Source of the DNA: Lota lota
Taxonomy: Eukaryota; Chordata; Actinopteri; Gadiformes; Lotidae
Length of the DNA: 64,000 nt
Reading direction: 5' to 3'
Assembly (NCBI GenBank): GCA_026745465.1
Contig: JACYXH010000246.1
Location: 286,501-350,500 of the forward strand
The notes below the pieces were generated by a model. The model did no database searches. It saw nothing but the letters and a program-made list of their open reading frames with translations, and had not been told where the DNA came from. Each line of letters starts with the position of its first letter. The first letter of the stretch is position 1. This document shows, piece after piece, positions 1-17,469 of this stretch. The position numbers were made by a program, and so were the translations under genes.

Positions 1-827
1 AATCGACGCGTCGATTATCAAGCTAAAAACACTATGCACTACTGTACCCTTGCTTGGGTAAAGGTGCATTGTGGGTCAACTGGATGGTTGTTATGGAGAT
101 CTGGCAGGCCGTGCTGTGTTTTCCTCTCTCTCCTCTCATTAGGGGAAACTTGTGATTTGGCTTACCAGGCCCTCTGATGCCAGGGGGACAGTATATCCAT
201 AGACTCCTCCTTCTCTCTCCCCCCATTCAGTCCTCTTCTTTGTCATGATCGGGCTATTATCCTGCTCTCTCCTGAATAATTACTGTACAGAGAAAGACGG
301 CACCGGCCACTCTCGCTTACTCACTCACACTGTGTTATCTCTGCTGCGTTATGCACTTGTTTTGGTGATTCGTTATACAGCTGATTTCTTCCCTCGAATC
401 TCCCATCAATGGCAATATTTCAACTGGCTTTTGAAATCCTCATGGTTATCAATGAGGTCTTATGAGTCTTCATTGTAATCTGCCTTTGGTGGCTGACGAT
501 CAATCGCTGCCTTGTAGGATAAAAAGAGACGCCACGGGCATGACTCTGCCTTCTTCACACAACTCTTTGATGACATCATTAATGAGCTCTCCTCTCATTT
601 GTTTCTGTATCCAATACCCATACGTCATCCTCATTGTCCCCGGCTGGACCACACATTTTCATGTCAGCCGACAAGCGATGTCTGACAGACATGGAGCCAC
701 ACAGCCGGCAGCTCTAACCTCGGAAATCAAGTTGTTGTTCTTTGAGTTTTGTTTTTTTTAGGGCAGGCGAGCTGGAGTTACCCAACTTAATGAGTGAGTG
801 AGTGCACTGCAGTACTCCACAGAGACG

Positions 828-859
<32 letters not shown>

Positions 860-3101
860 CCTCTGCTGGCGTAACCTGCACTGCTGTGCTGTCCCCTAGT
901 TCAGGGCCCACTCAGGTCAGCACTTTACATCAAGGCTGAGTAGACAAACACACGGACAAGCCTGGTGCATGTAACAGCAAACCAGTTTGTAGTGCTAAAA
1001 ACAAAGCGGGGACACGGGACCGTTCAACCAGTCTCAAGGCCTTTATGCGGAATTCATAAGCAGTGAAAGGCCGCAGGGACGGGTTTGCACCGATTAGGAT
1101 TAAATCGTCAAACGGAGGGATTGCAAGAATGACCCCTTTGGCTGGAATTTATATTTTTTGACCTGCCAGTCCTCCCGTTTGCTGGAGGTTGTTGCAACAT
1201 TAAGCTTGTTGTGGTTAGGTGGTGGCTTGGAGGGAGCAGCCCCTTTCTCTGCCACTCAGGACAGAATAACTAGAGACATGGAAGGAAGTATTAGACACAT
1301 TTTACACAAGCTCGGCCCAGAAGGAAGACTGTTTAGAGGTAGCACATCGAGTGATCCGATGTCCTGCTGGTTGGAAAACAAGCATCGTTTTGTGAAATGT
1401 ACTTGAAGAGGGTCACATGCAGTCCATAGTCCTTACTTTTTCACTTTTCAAAACTGCATATCCCATTTGTAGTGCTAAAAACTGGTTTTGACCTGTACAG
1501 CAGTGGAGTCACACAGTAGCTATATAGAAATGTTGTAAACTATAAAAAGCTTACCTGGTACTATTCATTTACTTTAAGAAGACCTGTACCATGGGATATG
1601 TTGAGTCCAATGTAAACTACACATGCTGTTAAATGGTGTTGATAGCTCCTGGAACAGGTGAAGGCAAGTTTACTAAATAAACAAGGAAGAAAGTGTGTGT
1701 TCTCAAACCTAGAGTAGTGACATTCCTGCCTACGTGTGTCACCTAAATGAACACTTTACTCGTGCACTCTTCAACCATTTCTCTCTGACATTGATTAAGT
1801 CTGTTTGTTTGGTATAAACAAGCTTCTTGCTGTTCCATATGGGTCAAAGGTCGGTCCGTTCTGTGGCTACATACTGATAGAGGCAAACATTGTGAAACAG
1901 GGTTATTAATCCTTCAACCTCAATCATATGGCAAATGGTATAAGCATCCAAACACACACGGACCTTCATTCCATTTTCACTAGTGTGGAAGTTTTACTTA
2001 AGTGTGTGTGTTTTTAATATGATCGAAGCAGTCAAGTCATTGACTAGTATAAACCGAGACGGTAGGTACTAGTATGTGACTGGTGCCACCGTTGCTTATG
2101 AGCTATCAGTCTTGGAGCAGTTAAGGCTCTCACCCTGACTGATCAAGTGGTGCTGTGGTGGGTGCCTTTTTTAATGGGCTCTGAGCATTAGAACAAACCT
2201 CCACAAGGAAATCTCTACTGCGAAGGGAAAACACCAATTATCCTTTGTTAGTATGTTAGTTATGCATAACTTGGCATTCATGTTAAAGTATTCATTTGTT
2301 TTTTTTTCCACCACCTGTGCGCTTTGTTGTTGTTTTGAAATTGTTCAGGGTGACAAGAGTTCTAAAGCTGCTTAAAGATTCTTGTCGTCTGAGCAGCCAC
2401 CAACACACACACACAGACACACGCATTCAAACGATGGAAAATCACTCTGTAGCAAAGAATACAAATGAGTTTCTTCTGGCTGGCCAGCCAGTTAACTGCC
2501 TGAAATGCAGTGAGTCTGCAACATGAGTCATACAGGCATATTGTGTTGGAAACCTGAGAAGGAAGAGGTAAAAGGGTAATTTATCTGAAGACAGGATAGG
2601 AATGGAAGACTGTTGAATGTTGTTAATGTCAACATGTCTATATCAATTATAAATGAATCCGTTTCATTCTAAAGTAGCATATGATGATGCTTGCAAAGGG
2701 ATATGCCAGGGTGGTGTATACTTCATTAAGCAATCATTCTGCGCTATGTGATTTGATCCATCCAACAGGTTATACAGACTGTACACATTTTAATTAGAAA
2801 CAATAGGAACATATTTGGTTAGTCATCAAATGTTACTTTGTGGCATACCCTGGAATCCAATTTTGTTGTAAGGATTAATGCTGACTCGGAGTTGTCCACT
2901 GGTGACCTCTGCTGTCTCAACATTGTAAATACCCTCTTATTTGCTGCAGTATGCGCTAGTTACCGCATGTGCACTGACCAATGCCTTGTCATGTAGATAG
3001 AAATTGCCTATGATTGAGTTATGGTTAATTTAAAGCTCTTTGACTGATATGTGATCTTTGTTCTTGTTCCTATCATTTCCCCTCCAATCTGATTGGCGCA
3101 G
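1..3101 (+). other. Upstream intron of camsap3, no exon recognised
   Basis: No open reading frame here resembles the missing N-terminal part of a CAMSAP calponin-homology domain, so the stretch is read as intron ahead of the first visible exon at 3102. It holds a 30-base poly-C run at 829-858, a short CA-rich stretch near 2401-2425, and otherwise unremarkable AT-rich sequence. Small reading frames inside it have no supporting splice sites or family resemblance. An unrecognised noncoding exon cannot be excluded. Confidence 0.6.
829..858 (+). repeat. Poly-C homopolymer, 30 bases
   Basis: Uninterrupted run of C. Runs of this length are prone to length error in sequencing and to polymerase slippage. 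It lies in the presumed camsap3 intron. Confidence 0.95.
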
Positions 3102-6100
3102 AGTGCCCACCTGGCCTTGATGGACGCCCTCATGACGGTGGGTGCCATGGAGACGGTGGCTACAGTCAAGACACGTGGTGCAGCAGAGCTGCTAGGTGGA
3201 GGGTCCAGCTGGCATGAGCCGCTGCTTCACTGGGTTGATGAGGTGATGGAAAGGCCACAGACGTCTTGTTTATGCCACCTTAATGTCTTTTTCTGTGTTG
3301 TTTGAGAGGTAAATACATGACAAGTATAACCACAACAGTTGAATTTTTAACCATTTGTAACCTATTGATCTGACTTGATCAGAATGGTGTATTCAAGGCT
3401 GTTCTGTCTTTCTCAGTTAAACCAAAAGTTGAGACAGATGGAAGAAGGGACCCAAGACGATCCGGCCCAAACCAACCCAGAGCCTGAGTCTGTGCAGCCC
3501 TCGGTGAGTCCTCCATTTCACGCCGACTTGCTCCACAGTTATTAGTGTTTCCACTGAAGTGCTCCAAAACGCACCGTTATCTCTTTAGGAGACTAGGCCT
3601 TTAACCATTATGTAAAACGTTTACAAGCATTGTCTTAACATGATACTTGACAAGTATTTGCGACAACGAGCATAACGCAATTTATTCCAAATTAATGTTG
3701 GGATGATTTTTCTTTTGGCTTCTGTGAAGATTGGGCTTTATTTTTATTTATTTTTATCGGTACCATCTTCACAACCCTCTCTCCCTGTTTCTTCTAGTTG
3801 TAGTTAATATCTATCCTATCCACTTGTTTGTCCATTTTCCTTTCTGTTGGTCTGTCTCTGTGTCTCTCCGTCTCCTGTGCTTTGCCCTCCTGTCTCCTGA
3901 CAGTGTCCTACTCGCTGGTATTGGAAACTTGTTCCTGTAAGTTCTTCTTCCCTCCCCCTGCAAGCTCCCTCCGTTTCTCCATCGCTCTGACCTCTCCATT
4001 TGCTCTCTCTTGTTCCCCTGCAAGTGCCACGAAGGTCAGGTCTGGTCTTCATTTCTGTACCATCTGCAGCTGTGTGCAATGCATGTGGGCGCACCTCACA
4101 CCCTATAGTCTGCATGTGACGTCACACGTCACCTTGCACTGTGGTTTGCCTTTTAGTGGGGGAGCTAACCAAGTCCACTGTGAACGATAGTGTGGTGCTG
4201 CGCTGTGTCTGTGTTCAGTGGTTAGGCATCGACCTGCCCTAGTAACTTCTCTACACTCTCCTCTCTCTCACTCCCTCTCTTGCCTCGTGAGACCTTCACA
4301 TGCCCCACTTTTTCAGCTTTTTTTTCTGCTCTGATTTCAATTACTCCCCTCGGCTCTTACTGTTTGCCTGCCTGTCCTTCTTTTCGTTATCCATTAGCAT
4401 GGTCTTTTTTTGGTATCTTTCTGACCAGCTAAATTTGATGTTCCTTGAGGCTGACGGTTTGTTTTTATGGTAACATTCATGTTCCATGTTCGTAATGCCT
4501 AAACATTTTGAGATTGACCTAAAATGGATGAGATTAGGGATGTCTCCAAAGATTGGAGATTTTAAGTCTCTCTTTCCTGGTTTCGCTTCCTCAGCTGCGG
4601 TATAGGAAGGATAAGATGCAGTCCAGACAGAAACCCGTTTTCCCGATAGTGAATGAGGTCAAAGACCTGTCTACTGGTTGTGCTGTTGTTGCTGTAATGC
4701 ACTACTACTGCCCTGATCTATTAAGACTTGAAGGTATGGGGAGACGTTGTTTTTGAACTTCAAAGTGTGCAAGAATAAAATACAAGCTTGGGGGTTCTGC
4801 TGGTGTGCCTAATGGGTTTTGTCCGGTCCCTCTTTGATAGATGTTTGTATGAAGGATTCCATGTCTACAGCGGACAGCTTGTCCAACCTGCATTTCATTC
4901 GTGAGTTCTGCGAAAGTTGTTTAAAAAGCTGCTGTTCCTTGGCACTGGAAGATATGCTTTATGCACCACCGGAGCTTCAGGTACACACGCATGGCTACGT
5001 ACACTCCCTCACTCACTCACTCACTCACACACACGTATACGCTGTCAAATGCAAACACACTTGGGCACAGAGCATTCTACACTTGCACTTTACTAATTCC
5101 TTCCGATGTTTGCTTTCCGTGATGATTCCCGCCAAGCCCTGAAACATTCTGGTTGTCATGTGTGTAGAGCAACTGGCTGAGCTTTCTCGCAGAGCTGCTG
5201 AACTGGTTTGAAGTACAAAGGCCAGAGTTTGTCCAACCCAGAGACTCATCAGGTGAGCGAAACCCATTTCCAGCTCGTTTGTGAGATCTGCCCTGAAGGC
5301 TGAGGCTAGAGCTGAATAATCTAATGTGAGGGGTCTTCTTGTCCACTAGATGGCTCCAGACAAGCAGTGCCAGCCAGCTCCAGTAAGAGGTACACAGGCG
5401 TCCTTCCTCGTGACCGTGAAGTACTTGTTAAAACTGAAAAGTATGCCAATCTTCTTTTGTCTTTGTTTTCCAGTGGCTTACCTTCAATCTTTAGGAAGCC
5501 CTTCGTTCCCATCTCATCCCAATTGTCCTCCGCAGGTGAGCGGAACGAAGATTTCTTTTTTTGGTGTTCTGTGTATCTGCACTAGTCTCCCTATTGTTTG
5601 TAAATCATTATTTGTAAAAAGTCATTCTCTTCCTTATTGATGTTTTGAATGCGCAAATATATTTTTCATATCTTTTGTACGATTTTGATTGTGTTCATCC
5701 CTGCGTGTTATGCATGCCTTACATTTTGTGTTTGTGTTTGTGTCCCAATGTACTCAGGACCTTTGACTCAGTCTACCTCACTGTCTCATCTAGAAAATGC
5801 AGGAAAGACAAAGATCAGGAAACCCCTCAGGTAGGCCTGGGAAACTTCCAGACGACTCGATCCAAACTGCACATCTGTGAGCTTTGTGTGCTCATCCTTC
5901 ATGTCTCTCCCCCCCCCCCCCCCAGCCGCCCCCTGTCAGCCGTGTCTTTCAGCATTCCCTTTGGCCTGGACAGCGACGTGGACGTCGTGATGGGCGACCC
6001 CGTCATAACGCGCTCGGTCAGCTCTGACCAGCTCAACCGGGGGGGTCCAGCCAGGACCAGGGTGCCCTGCACCCCTCCCGAGGACCTCACCCACCTGCTG

Positions 6101-9100
6101 CACAAACCCAACGGCCCCCAGAGGGCCTCCTGGGTCACCCAGAATCCAAACGTACCGCGACTGGTCGAGAACGGCCACCGAGAGAGCGAAACGGGAGAAC
6201 TGCCTACCATCGAGGAGGCCCTGCAGATCATCCACAACGAAAGCAAGATGGAGCCCCGGCACCACCCGGACGGCGCCCCCGACGGCTTTTACCTCCACTC
6301 CCCCGATGACCAGGCCGGCGGCCGACACAACAGCAGCCCCGGTCCCGTGAGCTGCTCCGCCCCCTCGCGCTCCGGGATGATGTACCGGCCCACGTTGGAG
6401 CCCAGGGAGCCGAAGCGCACCCGAAACCCCTCCGAGGGCTCCCGGGACGACGACTCGGTTCTGAGGGACGGCAGCATGGACTCGGACGCCTCCGAAGACC
6501 TACCCAAGACCCTGTCCAATCCCGCCACCCCGGCCGCCGCAACGCACCTCTACAGGTCCCAAGGCAAGGAGCCGTCGGACAGCGGAGTGAAGATGACCAG
6601 CTTTGCGGAACGCAAAAAGAAACACGGCCTAGAATCTCCCAAAGCCAGCGAGCCTCCCGGTGCGCCCCTGGTGGCCAACTGGGCTCACGCGGCTGAGGAT
6701 GGCCCAGGCAAGAGCCCAAAACTCACCAACGAAATGTCGGAGCTCGGGGTACGACTCGAGGAGAAGCGCAAAGCCATTGAAGCCCAGAAGAAACGCATCG
6801 AGGCCATATTCGCGAAGCACCGTCAACGGCTGGGCAAGAGCGCGTTCCTGCAGCTGAAGAAGGAGCAAGACGAAGGCGAGGGGGCCGACGAGAACGGCCA
6901 GAGCCTCCCCACCAAGGACGGAGACCTCGCTTGCTTGACGTTGGAAGAGAGGCTGGCTCGAATGGAGGAGGAGGAAAAAGAGCACGACAAACAGCGGCCC
7001 TCGAAGGACGAAGATGGCGGCGACAAAGCAGGAGTCCAGACCGACAAAAAGGCCGCTCCCTCGAAGACGGGCACACTGGGCGAGAAAGCCACAGCACCGC
7101 TAGGGGACTACAACAACGCCGTATCCAAACTGACCGCGGCGCTGAGCTCCTTGCAAAGCGACATGCAGCGTCTGTCGGACCAACAGAGCCAGCTGATCAG
7201 GAAGACGCCCGCGGCGGCCAGCAACAGGTCCTGGGTCATCCCGCCCAGCCCCAAAACCTCCACCCCGGTGCGCACGTCCCGGGAGTCTTCCCGAAACCTC
7301 AACTCCACCTCCTCCTCCCCATCTCCCTCGCGTAAAATCCTGAACCACACGCCTCCGCCCAAATCTCCTCACGCGCATCGCAGAGCCCAGTCGGCGCCGC
7401 CGAAGAGCCCCAAGCACCAGCAGGTGCGCCCGCTGGACCTGAAGGGTCCAGGGATGTCGCGGGTGCTCACCGCACCGCAGAACGTCGACCGCATCCCCCA
7501 CCTGCGTCGCGTGGACCCCTGGCAGTGCAAGGTGCAGACGTCCTCGTCCTTCTCCATCGGCACCGGCTCCGACGCCCAGGCGGAGCTGTACTCCCCCGAC
7601 CCGACTCCGGTCGCCACCCCGGCGCCAACCCCCACGCCGCGTCTCCCTGCGGAGGACGCCCTCTCGGAAGCGGGCTCCAACGACAACCAAAGCATATTCA
7701 GCATGGACCTAGACACTCAGTCCGTGCAAGACCTGGCCAGGAAGGAGCGGCCGGCCGTGGGGGGCAGCAGCTCCGGGGCTCCCTCGGAGTGCTCCTTCGA
7801 GAGCGACGCGGCCGTGTTCAACGGCAACAAGCGCAGCAGCCTGATAGAGGTCTCCCTGTTGGCCGCGAGAGGAGACGGGAGGGAGGGGGGGGAGGAGGAG
7901 CAAGGCCCCGACGTCTTCTCCGACTCCATGAGCGACGTGACGGAGCCCGAGTTGAGAGGCGGCCTGGGGTTCTTCTTTAAGGTAGGGAGGGGACTAGAAG
8001 GTTGCACGTTTTCCAATACGACGGGTGTTGTGGTCGTCGTCATTGAAATCTGTTTGTTTTTGTTCGCATTCTGTTGAACAGGATGACAAGGTGCGGCCAG
8101 AAGATGAGATGGCCCAGCGCAGGGCTGCGCTGCTGGAGAAACAGCAGAAGAGAGCAGAGGAGATGAAGAAACGCAAACTAGAGCAGGAAAAAGAAAAAGA
8201 AGCCAAGTAGGAACTTGCTTTCTTAATTTTATAGGAATGACTGATGAAAATTAGGGATGTCGATTGAGTGTCAGAAAATGAACTGCTTATAGTTCTGATA
8301 ACTCATGAATTGTTTTAGTGCTGTATCAAGGACATCAAATAAATACAATTCTGCTTATAGCTTTTAGGTGAAAATATTAGTAGTTTATTTTTACTGATCA
8401 TTATAAAAGATCAGAGTTTATGAGTCTGCTTATCGAACTGGCACCTTTCTTTAACCAACTGAATCGTACTTAATCTGAATGACATTTTTGTCCTTCTCAG
8501 TAGGCCCCAATGGATGACCATCGAAGGCTGGGGGGACAAAGGGGACTCCCGGTCTTCAACTCCAGGTACTCCCACCGGGTCCCGCACCCCTACAGCGGAG
8601 GGGACGCCCCAGCGCAGGGGGGATTTCACCCGGCTGGAGTACGAGAGGAGACACCAGCTGAAGGTCATGGAGGACCTGGACAAGGTCCTGAGGCAAAAGC
8701 CCACCACCGTCCGTGGGGTGAAGAATCGGCCCAAGACCGTCTTCCGAGACGACTCGGGCCTCTCCCGAAGCCCCGCCAAGGGATTCATGGGTAGGTCCCG
8801 TTTTGAAGGTTTCCCCCAGAAAATAAATTCTGATTTCGACCGTCCCAATTCATAACGTCACTTGCTGGAGTTATTCTATTGGTTTCATTCAAACTCTCCC
8901 ATCCCTCACTTGCTCCTACCAGACACCAGGTTGAACAAGCAGTACTCCCACTCCACCATGAATCTGTCTTCAGTGGCCAGTGACTTGACCATCAGGAAGT
9001 CCCCCAGGTATGTCGAAGTTACAAACAATTTGGAAGCCTCTATTTATTTATTTATTTATTTATTTTAAGCAAATATAGCTGTGTTAAGAGACTGCAACAT

Positions 9101-9979
9101 CCCCCATGATTTACATTATTAACATGACAGCAAGAAAGCTGTTCACAGGCCGTGTCTCCTCAACCTTCCCTGTATTGTCCTCTATGCTTCAGCCGCTCTC
9201 ACTCGCCTGGCAGGCGAATGTCACCGGGGAGGGTGAGCTCCCAGAACGGAGACAGGGACTGGGAGAACGGCTCCAACATCTCCTCCCCTGCCTCCATACC
9301 AGAGTACACCGGTGAGCCATCTCCTCCACGCTCCCAGAATTTAAAGCCACCCATGTCCTGACGTGCATGTGTGTGTGTGTGGGGGTGTTTTAAACGGCCT
9401 TTCGAACGCTGTGTTTGTTTTCCAGGGCCAAAGCTGTACAAGGAGCCCAGCTTCAAGTCAAACAAGTTTATCATCCACAACGCTATCTCTCGCTGCTGCC
9501 TGGCAGGCAAGGTCAATGAACCGCAGAAAAACAAGATTGTAGAGGTAAGCCGTCCCCCCGTTACAGAGTCCAAACGTCCCCAACTAGACATTAGACATTA
9601 CATTTCCACTTACATGTCGCTGTCGTCGCCCTCCCCCCTACCCCCCCCTCATCTTGTCCCTTCTCGTCCCGGAACCCAGGAAATGGAAAAAAGCCCGGCC
9701 AACCACTTCCTCATCCTGTTCCGGGACGCCAGCTGCCAGTTCCGGGCGGTGTACACCATGAACCCGGAGACGGAGGAGATGGTGCGGCTGACCGGCGTCG
9801 GGCCGCGCGTTATCGGCCCCGAGATGGTGGAGTCCATCTTCAAGTACAGCTCGGACCGCAAGCAATTCACCGCCATCCCGTCCAAAACCATGTCCATGAG
9901 CGTGGACGCCTTCACCATCCCCGCGCACCACTGGCAGAAACGCCCGGGAACTCCCAAGAAGCTAGGCACTCCCAAATAG
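3102..9979 (+). CDS. camsap3: camsap3, calmodulin-regulated spectrin-associated protein 3 (5' partial)
   Basis: Microtubule minus-end binding and stabilising protein of the cytoplasm; the start lies left of the window. Exons read by splice sites and frame: 3102-3242, 3417-3503, 4595-4733, 4841-4980, 5168-5252, 5350-5389, 5474-5535, 5758-5830, 5926-7981, 8082-8206, 8501(or 8504)-8790, 8923-9007, 9193-9311, 9426-9544, 9680-9979; 1286 visible residues. The first five exons give the C-terminal part of the calponin-homology domain (SAHLALMDALM, HYYCPDLLRLE, LEDMLYAP). Exon 5926-7981 carries the CAMSAP3-type block LDSDVDVVMGDP and LPTIEEALQII, then a coiled coil (VRLEEKRKAIEAQKKRIEAI). Further coiled coils lie at 8100-8206 and 8636-8700. 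The C-terminal CKK microtubule-binding domain spans 9426-9979 (SNKFIIHNAIS, CCLAGKVNEPQKN, FLILFRDASCQF, YSSDRKQF) and ends GTPK. CAMSAP1 and CAMSAP2 lack the VVMGDP block, which favours CAMSAP3. The large exon is much more GC-rich than its introns. Confidence 0.93.
8498..8503 (+). promoter_or_regulatory. camsap3: Tandem NAGNAG splice acceptor in camsap3
   Basis: The 3' splice site ahead of the exon ending at 8790 reads CAGTAG. Both acceptors keep the frame after the upstream exon, which ends in AA at 8206. Use of the first gives codons for Asn-Arg; use of the second gives a single Lys. Seen in sequence; actual use is unknown. Confidence 0.7.
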
Positions 9980-12050
9980 TAGAGACCCCAACCCCCCCCC
10001 CCCCCCCCCCCCCCCGACCGACATGAAAGGCAAGTAAAGGACACTCTCTCCTCAATGGAGTCCTCCCCCTCCTCCCCTTTTTTAAAAGCCCCTTCTTCCT
10101 CCAGGTACAGCATGAGGGTGTGGAGTTGAGGGCTTGCTGCTAGGCAACGGTCTGGACCGGCCGGTGGGGACACCATCTCGCCATGATAGACAGACGGCCA
10201 ACAAACCCCTAACTATTGCCATTCTTCGAAGCCCTTGCGCTGTAGATCGCGGTCTCTTGAGCCGATGGTCGCGACTGCCAGTTTTACCTGCCTTGCGATA
10301 ACAAAAAGGATATACTGTATATATCTAATTTGGTATTATCTGGATGGACAATCAAATATTGTGTTGTCCTTTGCTCATCCTTTGCCTATGCCTTGCTGTT
10401 CCAGCGCTCCGCGACAGAGCCACGTGGCCGACTCTGTGAGACGAGTCATGCTGCCATCCCACCCCCATAATAGAGCCAGGTGGATTCAGAGTCAATTCTG
10501 CTCCTTCCCTTTTTGCTCTTTGTTCTTAAGGCTGCCTTCTCGTACCCCCCTCCGATGCGTTCTTTCATCTCCTGAGAGCAGGACCTCAACTCTCAGGTAC
10601 AGGTGAAATGAACCACGGGTAACACCACTCTCATGAATGTAGGGTACACACACATACTCACACACACACTAATTCCATAACTGGGAAGTAACAGGAAGTA
10701 CTGTAGTAGGTGGCAGGTTTCTCTTGGGGGTGGGTTAGGGTTAGTAGTGATGTATGTGGCTTTCAACATCCACTCTCTGCCTGTGCCCTCAGGGATAGTG
10801 TGGTCCGCTTCAGTTGTCCTTCGGCTGTAGACGTCTGGATGTTTTTTGTTTTTTTAATATTCATTCTGACATGTGTTTGCTGGACAAATTGCCACAACTA
10901 TTTCCGGGGGCCACGAGAAAATGAAGATCCATCTGTCTTTTTCCTACAATGTTATGAAGGAGGGCTTTATTCTGGATCGCAACAACATGGATGTGTGAAC
11001 ATGATAATCAGTGTGGGTTTAATATATGACGAATTCAATTTCTTGCATTATTTCTTTCATTTTGACACTGATTTGTATACAAGTTGACATTCGTAAGCTA
11101 TTAAGCTAGCCTGCTGCTTAAGCATTTAGTGAGAAGTATGAGTGGCTAATGAGCGCGACGCAAGAAGAAACCGTATTGTCACATAAGAACCTGCTTGAGA
11201 ACTACTCTGAATCTAGGACAAATAAAATAATCTAGTTCATGAACAAGCTGTTTTCATGTTGTGTACTGCCCTTGTGTCCTTGCACGTGAACGGTGAGGTC
11301 TACTTGACGATGAAGGATGATTTATGAATGCACCAGCCCTCCCCCCTCTTCTGAGCCTTGGGCAAAATGTAAAATAAACATGTTATGTTGCCATTCTGGT
11401 CATCCAATTGGGGCAAATAACTCTTGACCGTATGAATTGCTGTGTGGAGCAGGGCAACATAGCCACAAAATCAATGCCCCTCCCCCTCCCTTTTTGCCTT
11501 CTTAAGCACTGCAGGAGGTGAGTGTTAGACAGCAGTCATGCATCCCATGCCACTTAAACATCTCATACTGCCGCCAATCGATGTATAGAGTTGACATGAG
11601 ATTCATTTCTAGTGCTGTAGAAAATATCGGGGCCATGGTATGATTTTTGAAAAACTGGTGGTTACTATGGTGTGATCCAGTGTGTATGGAAGTAGAGATG
11701 TTTGTATATAATTGTTTGTAAAAAGAAGAAATATATGGTAGGTGAACACTTAATTCTGTGCAATAGTTCCATGTTCCACCGGGGTTTTATTTATTGGGTA
11801 TGGATTAGATGGTGGATTAATGTGTAGGTTCAGATTATATTATTTATGTCCTTTTTGGCCACTGTGGTGATTCACTCTTATTAATTTCATAGAATTGATG
11901 TTGTATCCCATTATTATTTTGCCGCATCGTCATGTCTGAGGTGCCAGAGTGGCTGTGTTCATTTCATGTTATTTAAACTGTTATCAAAAATACAAATTTT
12001 CTCCTGGAAACTGGACCACAAAAATTAAAGAATCCTTTTTAAATCATCGT
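9980..12050 (+). other. camsap3: camsap3 3' untranslated region and convergent intergenic space
   Basis: After the TAG at 9977-9979 comes a 24-base poly-C run (9992-10015) and then long AT-rich sequence without convincing reading frames. Polyadenylation hexamers on the + strand include AATAAA at 11221-11226 and 11373-11378 and ATTAAA near 12026. TTTATT near 12068 would serve the opposite-strand receptor gene. The true ends cannot be set without transcript data. Confidence 0.55.
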
Positions 12051-12269
12051 GTTACATCCATTTTGAGTTTATTAACCCATTATTTACATTCCATGTTTTT
12101 CTCTAACGGCTGACTTGTTTGTAGTTAGAAGGTAGAATGAAAAATCAACAGATGTTAATGTTACGTGAATACTAGAACAAGGAATGTAAAACACTTTGAA
12201 CTGATGGCTCAAAACCTTCTGAAATATATTAAATGCTATAGGCCTATGGCCTTCAACTTTTCTATCGTT

Positions 12270-12291
12270 GGGGGGGGGGGGGGGGGGGGGG
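12270..12291 (+). repeat. Poly-G homopolymer, 22 bases
   Basis: Uninterrupted G run between the two convergent genes, probably inside the 3'UTR of the minus-strand receptor gene, where it would read as poly-C. Confidence 0.95.
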
Positions 12292-12661
12292 CTCTGTTGA
12301 ATACTGCAAGGCAAATGCTGATATATTTACAGTTTGACAAATAGAAATTCCTTTGACCAAAGACTGCCCACTTGGACACACAAATTGACAAATTAAAAGT
12401 AATGTGTGTGGTTCGCAATACTCGGCTATGGGTATAACCTAAAAGCAAAACATGGCTCAGATTGAAAAAAATAATGGCCTGGATATAGATATATTTCTTT
12501 CTTGGTGCTAAGACAGTGTTAGGGTAAGGAATTCTCCTAGTCTAGGAATCTACAGGTGACTTTAAATCCAATTGCAGTGATTTTGATTGAGAATGGTTGT
12601 GTGAATGTGTGCTGCAGTTGATGACCTCCAGGTCCGGAGAGGAACAAGCACTTCAACCGCC

Positions 12662-17469
<4,808 letters not shown>

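Noticed and set aside
986..1482. A 17-base word TTTGTAGTGCTAAAAAC present at 986-1002 and 1466-1482
   Set aside because: Only two copies, no wider similarity around them; probably chance or very old repeat ends.
5899..7716. Several long antisense reading frames opposite the large camsap3 exon
   Set aside because: They are shadows of a GC-rich coding exon; none has splice signals, a recognisable domain or family resemblance, whereas the + strand matches CAMSAP3 throughout.
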